DNA of 50,572 nt from Candidatus Parvarchaeota archaeon (GCA_017608045.1 JAFCGN010000004.1:1-50572), one strand, 5' to 3'; shown: positions 27,499-37,538, counted from the stretch's first letter. Numbers and translations are program-made. The notes: generated by a model from the sequence alone, not told the origin.

Positions 27499-27815
27499 TT
27501 ACTCTGCATTTGTTTTCCTGACTCTTAACACGATTTTTTTTCTTTTTTTATTATTATTCTTTTTTTTGATTCATAATACTATTAAAACAAAAGTGTTTTT
27601 AATAATCTTTAAGCAAGTAATTAATGCTTTTTTTATTTATTTCCTTTTTTTCAGTAATATTTTGTTTTTTTAAAAAAGAGGGAAAAGGAATGTTTATAAG
27701 ATAATTATAGTCATTATTAATTTCTCTTCCATAATAATCATAATTTATTGTTTTTTTCTTCTTTTGATGTTCTCGTAATTTATTACTATAATAATTCATT
27801 TATAATAATCCTCGC

Positions 27816-28748
27816 TTATTTCTTTTTTAATCTTTCTTTAACAGCACTTATGATTAATGGTAAACTAATTGTTGCATCACCATAAACAGTTTGGTACATA
27901 GCATCAGGGCTTATTTTCCCCCAACTTATTCCTTCTGATAATGTTGCCCCGCTTAATCCTCCCCATTGCGGGGAATCTGTTGTTAATTGAACCGCGTATT
28001 TATGATTAGTGTCAGCGAATTGTTGGGCTTGGAGGATAAAATTCTTTGGAACGCCACCACCGATTAATAAGCAACCAGTGCGTTTTGCAGTCCATACTAA
28101 TTCATTTACAAATTCGTGCCAATCCAAAAAAAGGTCTACGTCAAGTTCATTAAATTGCTTGAACAACCATATTTGCATTCCAAACCCGCAGTCAGGCAAG
28201 GAAGGGCAAAAAATCGGCACATTATTTTCATATGCTATTCTAACCCACGAATGAGATGCTGGAAATTTTTTGCTTAATGCTTTTCCAAATTCTTTCATTA
28301 ATCCTGCGGAAGAATACTTTTTTTTTGGAAGAGTTTTTAGAACATTTTGACTGAAATCTTCAAGGGATTCATAAACCTCGTCTTTCATATAAATATCATA
28401 AATTCTGTCTATTTTTTTCTTTCTTAGTTCTGCATCATCTTTATCTAACGCACCAATATAATGCTTATTCCCAATAGCATTAATTAAATCATGAGTTATG
28501 TTAGCGCCAGTTGTGACAATCCCATGTATCCACTCATTTTCTATCATTTCAATAACTAATTCTGTCATTCCAGCAGGAATCATTGCACCACTTAATCCGA
28601 GGAAATTCCTGCATTCCTTATCTTTAAACATTTTTTCAACAATATCAGTAGCTTTGCTTAATCTTCTTGCATTAAAACCAGTGCTGCCCATCTGCTTTAT
28701 TAAATCATTAACATTATTAGTTGGTTTTATTGCTTTAATAGGCTTCAT
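27816..28748 (-). CDS. dys: Deoxyhypusine synthase
   Basis: MIPAGMTELVIEMIENEWIHGIVTTGANITHDLINAIG; GGGVPKNFILQAQ; SGATLSEGISWGKI. Confidence 0.93.
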   Translation of the reverse strand: MKPIKAIKPTNNVNDLIKQMGSTGFNARRLSKATDIVEKMFKDKECRNFLGLSGAMIPAGMTELVIEMIENEWIHGIVTTGANITHDLINAIGNKHYIGALDKDDAELRKKKIDRIYDIYMKDEVYESLEDFSQNVLKTLPKKKYSSAGLMKEFGKALSKKFPASHSWVRIAYENNVPIFCPSLPDCGFGMQIWLFKQFNELDVDLFLDWHEFVNELVWTAKRTGCLLIGGGVPKNFILQAQQFADTNHKYAVQLTTDSPQWGGLSGATLSEGISWGKISPDAMYQTVYGDATISLPLIISAVKERLKKK

Positions 28749-28827
28749 AAGAAAATAATTACGAAAAAACGCATTATAAGAGTTACTCTAAACATTTTTG
28801 TTTAAGTAATGATTACTCATTAATTCA

Positions 28828-29016
28828 ATGAAGGTTTATTACTCTTGTTTAATTGATGAAAATAATAATTTTATTGATGCAACATGGAATTCTTCCCTTC
28901 AAAAATTCGGATTCCCTGTTAATTTAGATTGGGATGGGAAGCAATCATTAAAGTTAGGAGTAATTCCTTGTGATGATATTATCATAATTCATAATTCTTT
29001 TCAAGAAAAACAATAA
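28828..29016 (+). CDS. Small hypothetical ORF, possibly interrupted by an in-frame TAA
   Basis: 62 codons, TAA at 29014-29016, then 29 further open codons in the same frame. Confidence 0.35.
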   Translation: MKVYYSCLIDENNNFIDATWNSSLQKFGFPVNLDWDGKQSLKLGVIPCDDIIIIHNSFQEKQ

Positions 29017-29106
29017 TGTAAACATAAGGAAATAAAAGAAATTAAAAGCGAAAAAAGAAAGGTTTTCAATTTTTACAAGGAATTAAATAAATGGTTAAAT
29101 TCTTGA

Positions 29107-29748
29107 TTATTTTAGTTGGGCTATGAAACAATAATAATCCTTGTTATCCTTCCATGAATCAAGAATTTTGAAGTCTTTATAATGATTAAGAATTCTTTTT
29201 TTATTATAAATGAAATGAGTGAGTCCTGCTTCACCACCAATGGTAGGCACGTAAGTGTTAGGAGCGATTTTTTTAGCTGTCTTAACTAAGCAATAACGCA
29301 CTTTTCCATTACTAATCCTGCCGCATAACGTGATAAAAATAAAGCCCTTTGGTTTTAAGACTCTTTTTAATTCATTAATAGCGAACCTGATTTTCTTTTC
29401 AGTATTGTGTTGTAATACTTGCACGCTAATAATAGCATCAAAACTATCATCCTCGTATGGTAATGTGTTAAAAACGTCTCCTACTTTAAGATCTGCTTTA
29501 AAATCGTTTTTAATTAAGAAATCATTAAAGATTTTTATTCCTTCAGTTGAGATATCAATACCACTAACTTCAAATCCTTTTAATAATAATGGGAGTGAAT
29601 TCCTGCCTGTGCCACAACCAAGATCAAGAACTCTTTTAACACCGTTTTCTTTAAAGAAATCAATAATTTTATTCATGCTTTCATGAGGTTTCATAACATC
29701 ATAATAAGCGTAATCCTTTTTTTTATAAATCTCATCCCACTCATACAT
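29107..29748 (-). CDS. Class I SAM-dependent methyltransferase
   Basis: VKRVLDLGCGTGRNSLPLLLKGFEVSGIDIS; DAIISVQVLQH; LKPKGFIFITLCG. Confidence 0.88.
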   Translation of the reverse strand: MYEWDEIYKKKDYAYYDVMKPHESMNKIIDFFKENGVKRVLDLGCGTGRNSLPLLLKGFEVSGIDISTEGIKIFNDFLIKNDFKADLKVGDVFNTLPYEDDSFDAIISVQVLQHNTEKKIRFAINELKRVLKPKGFIFITLCGRISNGKVRYCLVKTAKKIAPNTYVPTIGGEAGLTHFIYNKKRILNHYKDFKILDSWKDNKDYYCFIAQLK

Positions 29749-29911
29749 GAAGAATCAATAATATTTTTTGATTTTAATTATTTTCTTTTTATATGATTAT
29801 TTTTATTTAGAAGGATTAGTTGAAATAACAAACTCCTTTTGAATTAATTACATAATCCTTAGAAACGTAATTACTAATTATTTGTGTAATTGTTGATTTA
29901 AGAATAATTCA

Positions 29912-30580
29912 TTATTCATTCTTTTTTTCTAATAAATCTGTTGCATTAATTATTGGAACATGAAATCTCTCGTAATCTTCAAAAATTCTTGGGCAAGCAG
30001 TATTCACAAATGCGTCAAATGTTTTACCATCTTTTTGGCTTCTAAAATCAAATAGGATTTCAGGAGTTAAATTATTTCCCATAATCCTGTAATGCTTTTT
30101 CCCTAATTTATCCAAGTACGCTTCTACTTTTTTTACTAAACTCAGATTGCATTGCCCGGGTTTAATGCTTACAAGCACTCCTATTATCCTAGCTTCTGTT
30201 ATTATTTTATCTTTCATCACTGCTTTTATTCTTGCAATTCTTTTTATTTCTTCTTCTTTTAATTTTCTTAATTCATTTGTTTCAGGGTTAGCAATAAAAA
30301 CCGTAACATTAGGATTCCTTTCCTTAATACCTATTGGATGAAATTTTCCTGTGCCTAAATAAAGAATTATCTCGTGTTCTGGAATTTTTCCTCTGCATCC
30401 GAGGACATTACCTTCATAAATAAGATTTTTAATTTTTTTTGCTAACATTTTTGCTTGCAATTCATATTGAATTGTTGAAAAAAGAGAAACTCTTTTATTT
30501 TGCGCAAATTTCTCTATTTTTTTAATAAAACTTTTTTCTAATTCCTTTTTTGAATGCACGGGCACGTATTCAATCCTCAT
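29912..30580 (-). CDS. Dph2-like diphthamide synthesis protein lacking the N-terminal domain
   Basis: YVPVHSKKELEKSF...VSLFSTIQYELQAK...GNVLGCRGK...LYLGTGKFHPIGI...GVLVSIKPGQ...DAFVNTACPRIFEDY matches Dph2 domains 2-3. Confidence 0.75.
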   Translation of the reverse strand: MRIEYVPVHSKKELEKSFIKKIEKFAQNKRVSLFSTIQYELQAKMLAKKIKNLIYEGNVLGCRGKIPEHEIILYLGTGKFHPIGIKERNPNVTVFIANPETNELRKLKEEEIKRIARIKAVMKDKIITEARIIGVLVSIKPGQCNLSLVKKVEAYLDKLGKKHYRIMGNNLTPEILFDFRSQKDGKTFDAFVNTACPRIFEDYERFHVPIINATDLLEKKNE

Positions 30581-30621
30581 AAGTGCAATATATTTTTTCA
30601 AAATTAAAAGCATTTGGTTTT

Positions 30622-31185
30622 TTACAAACTCATTAAAAAACCAGCAAGCAAGGGAACAATCAAATTATCATCAATGAAAGTTATTGCTTCGCTTAAAGAG
30701 AGTATTGCAGAACAGATTAACGAAAAAAACAAGTTATACTTAGTGCTTAAGATAAGAAAACAACTTGTAAAAAAAACAATCATTCCTTCCAAAGTTTTAT
30801 TTCCGTATATTTTAATTTTCCCAAAATATGATCCATAAATTGTTGCTAAACTATCACACACTCCAAGAATAAAAAGAGAAGTTATAGCAATTTTTTTAGG
30901 AAATAACCAGATTGTAAGAAAAGCACCTAAAGTGAAATAAAAAGCACCTTTCCCAAGAATAGTGTTTTTTCTTTCAAAAACATCCAAGAAAAAACTAATT
31001 AAAAAAATTTTTTTTCCCTGATTTACATAAAAAATTGTTAAGGAGCCAAAAAAGAGCAAACCAAGAAGAAAAAGCGGGACAAACGCATCAAAATAATAAA
31101 CAAAAAAAATAATAATAAGAGCATAAAAAATATGAAATACTTGCCTTCTTAATTCAAGAAATTTCTCACTTAATAAAAAGTTCAT
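30622..31185 (-). CDS. Polyprenol/dolichol kinase or phosphatidate cytidylyltransferase-like membrane protein
   Basis: Multi-TM; GVCDSLATIYGSYFGKIKIYGNKTLEGMIVFF. Confidence 0.65.
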   Translation of the reverse strand: MNFLLSEKFLELRRQVFHIFYALIIIFFVYYFDAFVPLFLLGLLFFGSLTIFYVNQGKKIFLISFFLDVFERKNTILGKGAFYFTLGAFLTIWLFPKKIAITSLFILGVCDSLATIYGSYFGKIKIYGNKTLEGMIVFFTSCFLILSTKYNLFFSLICSAILSLSEAITFIDDNLIVPLLAGFLMSL

Positions 31186-31237
31186 ATCTAACTAAACCCC
31201 CAATCTCTTTAAATAATTATTTAGCATTAAAATTTTT

Positions 31238-31663
31238 ATGATTAAGTATGAGTTTTCAGCAGGATGCGTGGTATTTAAAAACAATAATGGAAAAATAAAT
31301 TTTCTCATTGTTCAGCATGAGAGAGGGCATTGGAGTTTTCCAAAAGGACATATAGAACTTGGTGAAACAGCAAAAGAAACAGCTTTACGAGAAACAAGAG
31401 AGGAAACAGGACTTAAAGTAAAAATAATCAAAGATTTAAAATATGTGGAGTTCTTTTTTAGAAATAAAGCAAAAAATCTTGTTTTAAAAAAAGTTCATTT
31501 TTTTCTTGCTAAAGCTAAACCACAAGACAAAGTTAAACTTAGTTTTGAGTTCAAGGACTTCAAATGGCTTGCTTATCATGATGCAAAAAGAAAAATAACA
31601 TATAAGAATGATAAGCAATTATTAGAGAAAGCATTTAATGAATTAAAAAAAAGAACACAATAA
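31238..31663 (+). CDS. Nudix hydrolase
   Basis: Nudix box GHIELGETAKETALRETREETGL; FPKGHIELGE. Confidence 0.9.
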   Translation: MIKYEFSAGCVVFKNNNGKINFLIVQHERGHWSFPKGHIELGETAKETALRETREETGLKVKIIKDLKYVEFFFRNKAKNLVLKKVHFFLAKAKPQDKVKLSFEFKDFKWLAYHDAKRKITYKNDKQLLEKAFNELKKRTQ

Positions 31664-31682
31664 TTAACAGATTAGCACTCGT

Positions 31683-32048
31683 TTGGAAATGCTTTTAAAT
31701 CAAAGAATATTTGAAAGTTTTATGGCTTATAATAAAAACAGTGATTCTAATAATGAAGAAGTAATAAGAGTGCGTTTTCCAAAAGGAGACGAGCAAATGG
31801 GCAGGGTTATTAAATTGCTTGGAAACTGCAAAATGCATATTAAGTGCGAAGATGGCAAGGTAAGGTTAGGACGCATACCAGGAAGCAAACGCAGGAAAAT
31901 GTGGATAAGATTAAATGATTTTGTTATAATTAAACCTTGGGAAGTTCAAGGAGATTCTCGATGCGATATTATTTATAATTATCCTCGCAGCCATGTTGAT
32001 TGGCTTAGACGCAGAGGAAAATTAAAGAAATTTGAAGAAGAATTTTAA
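31683..32048 (+). CDS. Translation initiation factor aIF-1A
   Basis: VRFPKGDEQMGRVIKLLGNCKMHIKCEDGKVRLGRIPGSKRRKMWIRLNDFVIIKPWEVQGDSRCDIIYNY. Confidence 0.93.
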   Translation: MEMLLNQRIFESFMAYNKNSDSNNEEVIRVRFPKGDEQMGRVIKLLGNCKMHIKCEDGKVRLGRIPGSKRRKMWIRLNDFVIIKPWEVQGDSRCDIIYNYPRSHVDWLRRRGKLKKFEEEF

Positions 32049-32051
32049 AAA

Positions 32052-32351
32052 TTAAAACATTTTCACAATTTGACAATGCACTAAATTATTTATCTTAATT
32101 ATGTTTTCTTCATTTATTAAACCCATTTTAAGACAAAAGCTCACACTTTCCTCTCCAACTGCATTAATTATTGTCGCATTTTTAATTTCACTTGAAATCT
32201 CTTCTTTTCTTTTTATTTCCCCACTATAAAATCTTGGGTTTACAAAAAACTCAATTTCATTATTATCATATTTTTTCCCAAAACACGCTTCATCACAAAG
32301 TGTTGCTATTCTTTCTTTACCTATTGTTTTAATCCCAAAAATTATTGACAT
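32052..32351 (-). CDS. DUF424 family protein
   Basis: ATLCDEACFGKKYDNNEIEFFVNPRFYSGEI...NAVGEESVSFCLKMGLI, located downstream of aIF2-beta. Confidence 0.7.
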   Translation of the reverse strand: MSIIFGIKTIGKERIATLCDEACFGKKYDNNEIEFFVNPRFYSGEIKRKEEISSEIKNATIINAVGEESVSFCLKMGLINEENIIKINNLVHCQIVKMF

Positions 32352-32365
32352 TTTCAACAACAACA

Positions 32366-32764
32366 TTATCTTAAAGGATATTTTGCTCCACAAGCACCGC
32401 ACTTAAGAAATGTTATCCTGCCTTCTTTCACTATTTTTGTATCAGGTTTCCCGCATTCTCTACAAATCACATATTCTTTAACATATTTTTTTATTTTTTC
32501 ATTTATTGTATTAGAACTGTATTTCCCTATAAAAATTGCTTTTTGTCCATGCATTTCAGCAGGAGCAGCTAATTCTTTATTAAGATATTTTAATAAATCC
32601 TTACATTCTCTTCTAATATATTGACAAATTTTACCAAAATTAGTTATTATTGTTTTATTTCCTTGCACCATTCCCTGCACTCTTGGCACTTCAAATCTGC
32701 TAACATCCTTCTTAATTTCAGGCAATTGCTCTCTTGCTTTTTTCAACATTTCTTCATAATTCAT
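32366..32764 (-). CDS. Translation initiation factor aIF2 beta subunit
   Basis: FEVPRVQGMVQGNKTIITNFGKI; C-terminal zinc ribbon VICRECGKPDTKIVKEGRITFLKCGACGAKYPLR. Confidence 0.93.
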   Translation of the reverse strand: MNYEEMLKKAREQLPEIKKDVSRFEVPRVQGMVQGNKTIITNFGKICQYIRRECKDLLKYLNKELAAPAEMHGQKAIFIGKYSSNTINEKIKKYVKEYVICRECGKPDTKIVKEGRITFLKCGACGAKYPLR

Positions 32765-32849
32765 ATTATTTTACATAAAAATTTCTTTTAAAAACTTAAT
32801 GCTGTTCAGGGTTTTGCTTATAAAATCCAATTTTTTATTTAATATTAAT

Positions 32850-33623
32850 ATGAGGGTTAAATTAAGTCAACATTTTTTAATAAACAAGGAAATAATTAAA
32901 AAAATTGTTAGTAAAAGCAATTTAACTAAAAAAGACATTGTGCTTGAAATTGGTGCTGGCACAGGCAATCTCACACAAGAGCTTTTAAAAACAGGTGCTA
33001 AAATTATTGCTATTGAAATTGATAAAAGATTAGTATCAAAGTTAAAAGAAAGATTTGGAAATAAAAAAAATATTAAGATAATTCAAGCAGACATTCTAAA
33101 ATATGAAATACCTCAAAGTATAACAAGAATTGTTAGCAACCTGCCTTATGAAATAAGCGCACCAATAACAGAAAAACTAATTAAAGAATGGAATGGAGAA
33201 TATTGGTGCGTTCTCATGTATCAACAAGAATTCGCTGAAAAAATGCTTGCGGCACCCGGCGTTCCCTGGTTTAGTAGAATAAGTTTTTTAATAAACACTT
33301 ACACTAAATGCAAAGAATTATTCCTTGTAGGAAGAGAGAATTTTCATCCAATTCCAAAAGTTGATTCAATGGTTGTAGAATTGCATCCATTAAAGAATTT
33401 TGATGAAAAATTAATTTTTTTTGCTAATTGTTTATTCAATCATAAAAACAAAACAATAAAAAATTCTTTGATTTCTTCAAGAAAAAAACTTAATATGGAA
33501 AAAAAAGATATTTCTATGAAGTTAGAGAAAGTAAACAAGGAAATAAGTAATAAGAAAGTTTGGCAAGCAGAATTGAAAGAAATAAAAAAGGTTTATAATG
33601 TTTTCAAAAAGTTTTTGCCTTAA
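32850..33623 (+). CDS. ksgA: 16S rRNA dimethyladenosine transferase (KsgA/Dim1)
   Basis: LSQHFLINKEII, VLEIGAGTGNLTQELL, IVSNLPYEISAPI, QQEFAEKMLAAPG, FHPIPKVDSMVV. Confidence 0.93.
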   Translation: MRVKLSQHFLINKEIIKKIVSKSNLTKKDIVLEIGAGTGNLTQELLKTGAKIIAIEIDKRLVSKLKERFGNKKNIKIIQADILKYEIPQSITRIVSNLPYEISAPITEKLIKEWNGEYWCVLMYQQEFAEKMLAAPGVPWFSRISFLINTYTKCKELFLVGRENFHPIPKVDSMVVELHPLKNFDEKLIFFANCLFNHKNKTIKNSLISSRKKLNMEKKDISMKLEKVNKEISNKKVWQAELKEIKKVYNVFKKFLP

Positions 33624-34464
33624 AAAAGAACAGGAATGATGAGAATAACATTAAGATAAAAACATCTGAAAATTTTATTCCAGGAGTTATAATGACTTTT
33701 ACAATATTATTAACTTTTGCATGAACATTAATTAAAGTATTTATTGTATCTTCAATAGACTCGCATCCCAAACTGTTTTCAAGAATTATTTCAAGATAAT
33801 TGCTTCTAAGCCCAGAAGGGATTAATTTCAATCTATAATTATGTCTTTCCCCTCCACTTAAAGTAAAATTTTCACTAACAAACTCTCGCAAATCATAATT
33901 TTGATTTAAATCGCTAAATTTTAAATAAAGAAGTTCAGGCTCAGAAGGAATATTAAAATTATATTCCATTTCTCTTAACCCCTTATTAACAACACTAAAA
34001 ATCATGGAATCAGATTCTCCTAAATAAATTGCAAAACCATCTTCAGGATCAGGACTTACATCCATAAATGTTAAAGGATTTTCAGGGAAAAGATAATTTG
34101 AAGAAGAGGTATTGTATGTTTCAGAACCTGAAGTATAAAAAATTGTGGAAGTAAAATTGAACATTTGATGATAGTCCTCACATAACATTTCATCAACTTT
34201 AAAAACTATTGTTAAAACATCTCCGGGTTCAATTTTGTCAGGAATTTTAGAATACAAAATATATCCTTTGTCCATATCAAGACTTTCATTAAGAATACTT
34301 GTTGTTTCATTTCCTGCATTTTTTAGAAATACTTTAATTAAAGGATTATTAAAAACATAGTCATTGCTTACTTCCAATCTTTCAATAACAAGTTTTGGTT
34401 GTGCTTCAGTTGTGCTTAATAATAAAAGCCACAACAAAATAAAGATTAAGCTTTTTTTTATCAT
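33604..34464 (-). CDS. Hypothetical secreted/membrane-anchored beta-rich protein
   Basis: Signal peptide MIKKSLIFILLWLLLLSTTEA and C-terminal TM segment. Confidence 0.5.
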   Translation of the reverse strand: MIKKSLIFILLWLLLLSTTEAQPKLVIERLEVSNDYVFNNPLIKVFLKNAGNETTSILNESLDMDKGYILYSKIPDKIEPGDVLTIVFKVDEMLCEDYHQMFNFTSTIFYTSGSETYNTSSSNYLFPENPLTFMDVSPDPEDGFAIYLGESDSMIFSVVNKGLREMEYNFNIPSEPELLYLKFSDLNQNYDLREFVSENFTLSGGERHNYRLKLIPSGLRSNYLEIILENSLGCESIEDTINTLINVHAKVNNIVKVIITPGIKFSDVFILMLFSSFLFFFKAKTF

Positions 34465-34602
34465 TGTTAAATAAAAAACATCTTTTCTATAAATTTGTTT
34501 AGTAAACAGAATTGTATGTTCTGAATCACCTTTAATATTTGTCTTATTCACATTCTTTAATTCTTTTCCAATCAACAGCTCTTTACTCTTCAAATAATTG
34601 CT

Positions 34603-35184
34603 TCACTTACCTTTGCCTTCATTTCTTCTTATGCTTGGCCTGTTTTTTTCACTGCCACGCCCTTTTTTATGCAAACCCCTGCTTTTTTTACCTGCACTTG
34701 TTAAACCCCTGTTTACTCTGTTTGTGTGCGCTTGATAACAAATCCAATTTAAGTCCTTATCATTCCTAATGCTTGGATGATGTTTATCAAGCAAGATAAC
34801 TTCAAACCATTTATATTTTCCGTCATCCCCTACTTCATATGAATTAAGAACTTCTAAATTTGGAAATTTTTTGTTCACTCTTTCTTCTGCAATCCATTGT
34901 AAGCTTTTTTTTGGACTGAATTTTCTTAAACCTGCTTTTTTAGGCTTTCTCCCTCGTATATTAGTTGGTCTGTTCCTCCCGCCTTTTTTTATTCTTATTC
35001 TTGCTAACACAACTCCTTGTTTTGCTTTATAACCTAAAGAATGTGCTCTATCTAATCTTGTAGGCTTTTCTATTTTAATAACAGCAGGTTGTTTTCTCCA
35101 TTTTATCAATCTTTGTGTATAAATTTCTTTCAAGTTCTTGCGTGGACTTTTCCACAATTCCCGCAGATATTTATAAAATCCCAT
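34603..35184 (-). CDS. rpl15e: 50S ribosomal protein L15e
   Basis: [17 protein letters not shown]...[28 protein letters not shown]...[36 protein letters not shown]. Confidence 0.95.
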   Translation of the reverse strand: MGFYKYLRELWKSPRKNLKEIYTQRLIKWRKQPAVIKIEKPTRLDRAHSLGYKAKQGVVLARIRIKKGGRNRPTNIRGRKPKKAGLRKFSPKKSLQWIAEERVNKKFPNLEVLNSYEVGDDGKYKWFEVILLDKHHPSIRNDKDLNWICYQAHTNRVNRGLTSAGKKSRGLHKKGRGSEKNRPSIRRNEGKGK

Positions 35185-35261
35185 TTTAATCACCTTTGTC
35201 ATCAGGAAACCCATCATAGACTTAGGAATATGAAATTAAAAATTGATTTATAAGCATTACC

Positions 35262-35843
35262 ATGGATTTTCATCTTACAATAAGTTTTAAAACTTTTATT
35301 TTTTATAAGAATACCATGAGTGCATTTATTTTTCCTAAAGGAATTGACATAATTTACTCTATACTAATAATTATTGGAAGTTTTATTTTAGGAAGAATTT
35401 CAGGAAACTTAATAAAAGAAATGTTAAGAAAGTTCAAAAAATCAAATATTCCAGAACAATTAAAATTAGATGATGTAATGATTTCCTTTGCTTCAAACAT
35501 AGTTAGTTTTTTAATCTATTTATTTGGCTTCTTAATTGCTCTCATGTTTCTTGGTTTTTCAAAGACAATTATTGAAATTTTTAGTGTTGTGTTGGTTTTT
35601 GCAATACTTGCTGTAATCGTGTTTTCATTAAAAGATTTTATACCAAATGCTGCAGCAGGAATCTACTTATTAAAATCAAAATTAGTTAAAGTAGGTGATT
35701 ATGTAAAAATCGAGGAATATGAAGGAGAAGTAAAAGAAATAAATTTATTGAACTCAGTTCTTGAATTAAAAGATGGAAGCAGGGTTACCTTGCCAAACTC
35801 AATCATCATTAATGAGAATATTGTAAAGGAGGTAGTTAAATGA
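35262..35843 (+). CDS. Short MscS-like mechanosensitive channel domain protein
   Basis: DFIPNAAAGIYLLKSKLVKVGDYVKIEEYEGEVKEINLLNSVLELKDGSRVTLPNSIIINENI. Confidence 0.75.
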   Translation: MDFHLTISFKTFIFYKNTMSAFIFPKGIDIIYSILIIIGSFILGRISGNLIKEMLRKFKKSNIPEQLKLDDVMISFASNIVSFLIYLFGFLIALMFLGFSKTIIEIFSVVLVFAILAVIVFSLKDFIPNAAAGIYLLKSKLVKVGDYVKIEEYEGEVKEINLLNSVLELKDGSRVTLPNSIIINENIVKEVVK

Positions 35844-36067
35844 TAGCTTTTTTGCTTTTAGTGACAAAAACAGGAAAAGAAATAAATGTTGCAGAAAAAT
35901 TACTTAAGGAAAAAATTGTTCAAGAATCAAATATTGTGTACGGAGAATACGATATTATATTGAAAGTAAAAGCGAGAAATATGAAGGAGTTACAGGATTT
36001 TGTAACATCTCTTAGAAAAAATAAAAATATTGAAAGAACAATAACAATGATTAGTGTTGAGTCATAA
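35840..36067 (+). CDS. Stand-alone Lrp/AsnC ligand-binding (RAM) domain protein
   Basis: IAFLLLVTKTGKEINVAEKLLKEKIVQESNIVYGEYDIILKVKARNMKELQDFV; no HTH. Confidence 0.8.
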   Translation: MIAFLLLVTKTGKEINVAEKLLKEKIVQESNIVYGEYDIILKVKARNMKELQDFVTSLRKNKNIERTITMISVES

Positions 36068-36663
36068 TGTTTGAATTATTTGAAGTGCTTTACAATTTTG
36101 TGGTTGACTTAATGAATTGGTTAGGCCCGCTTGGATTATTTCTTGGAATGATAATTCAAGCAATTGTTGCACCAATTCCAAGCGAACTTGTTTTGTATTT
36201 TGCAGGAACTTCTATGGGTTGGAGAATTGGAACAATTTTTGGAGGATTAGGCGAACTTGCAGGAGCAATTATTGCTTTTTGGATAAGTTTAAGATTTGGA
36301 AGACCAATTGCTGAAAAACTTGTTGGAAAAGAACACCTTGAATTTGCAGATGAATGGTTTGAAAAATATGGTTCTTGGGCTGTTTTATTCGGACGATTGC
36401 TTCCTTTTGTCCCTTTTGACGCTATAAGTTATGGCGCTGGACTAACTAATATGAGCAAGAAGAAGTTCATGATAGCAACTGCGTTTGGCGCTTTTCCAAG
36501 AGCATTATTTTATACGTATATTGGTTATGCAAGCATTAAACAAATAGAAACAACAGGCTTTGAAAGCACGTTTAAGTGGTTATTATTTATTGCAGCATTT
36601 TTTGTTTTATTACTTATATTTATACCCAAGCTTATTAAAAAAAATCTAAACAAAACACAGTAA
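36067..36663 (+). CDS. DedA family (SNARE-associated/VTT) membrane protein
   Basis: GPLGLFLGMIIQAIVAPIPSELVLYFAG; FGRLLPFVPFDAISYGAGLTNMSKKKFMIATAFGAFPRALFYTYIG. Confidence 0.88.
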   Translation: MFELFEVLYNFVVDLMNWLGPLGLFLGMIIQAIVAPIPSELVLYFAGTSMGWRIGTIFGGLGELAGAIIAFWISLRFGRPIAEKLVGKEHLEFADEWFEKYGSWAVLFGRLLPFVPFDAISYGAGLTNMSKKKFMIATAFGAFPRALFYTYIGYASIKQIETTGFESTFKWLLFIAAFFVLLLIFIPKLIKKNLNKTQ

Positions 36664-36716
36664 TTGTTAAAAAATAACCCTAATATTTATAAAAAGAATT
36701 AATTATCTTTTTTTTA

Positions 36717-37538
36717 ATGAAAACTGAAAAACATATAAATATTAAACTTTATAACAATTTTCAATTACAAGAAATTATAATGAAAACAGATCTTGAAAGC
36801 CCAAATTATATTGAGTTTGTAAACAGACTTGAAAGAGAAGATTCAAAAAATATTAATCTTGAAAAATATCTTGATTTAATTACAAATACAATAAATGATT
36901 TGTCAAATTTTGTTTTAGAACAAATCCATGTTAACAAAGGACGTGTTTTAGCTTTAGAAAAAGAACTTTCTGGAATTAGAGGTTTTAAATCAAAATTTGA
37001 TTCTAAAGATATAAAAAGCGTTTATAATGTGCTTAAAATGAAAATAGTTTATGATTTAGAAGAAACTCAAGTTAAAAGCTTGGACTTCAATGACTCATTG
37101 CTCAGAAAAATTGGCACTGATGAATTTAAAGCAGATTTTGATGTTTTCAGCAAACAAATGGAAAGAGAATACTTGCCAATAGTCAATGATTTTTTTAATA
37201 ATAACAAAATGTTTTACACTTCACAAGAAAAAAAAGAAATCCTTTTTTTATATAGTCCTTTTCGTTCTATGATATATACACCCTTATCTTTAATTTTTAC
37301 TTTACCTTTTGCTAAACAATTAGGTGCAAATGGGTTGGCTATTGTGGGTAGCAGTGCTGTTTATGGGTATTTAGAAGAACTTTTTTTAAGACATAAAAAA
37401 ATTAAAGAAAATAGAAAAGGTTTAATGTATGTAATTAAATCGCATTATATTCCATTGGCTTTTGTTGATGATAGAAACACAATCAATGTCAAACCAATTG
37501 AAAAAGGTTTGCAAGATTTAATTAAAGAGCATTTTTAA
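36717..37538 (+). CDS. Hypothetical protein
   Basis: ORF with a hydrophobic segment near the C-terminus; start uncertain (alternative ATG at 36780). Confidence 0.5.
   Translation: MKTEKHINIKLYNNFQLQEIIMKTDLESPNYIEFVNRLEREDSKNINLEKYLDLITNTINDLSNFVLEQIHVNKGRVLALEKELSGIRGFKSKFDSKDIKSVYNVLKMKIVYDLEETQVKSLDFNDSLLRKIGTDEFKADFDVFSKQMEREYLPIVNDFFNNNKMFYTSQEKKEILFLYSPFRSMIYTPLSLIFTLPFAKQLGANGLAIVGSSAVYGYLEELFLRHKKIKENRKGLMYVIKSHYIPLAFVDDRNTINVKPIEKGLQDLIKEHF

Noticed and set aside
27491-27815. AT-rich spacer with two small ORFs (27491-27673 +, 27599-27799 -)
   Set aside because: Translations are low complexity (Phe/Leu or Lys/Asn runs) as expected from poly-T/poly-A sequence.
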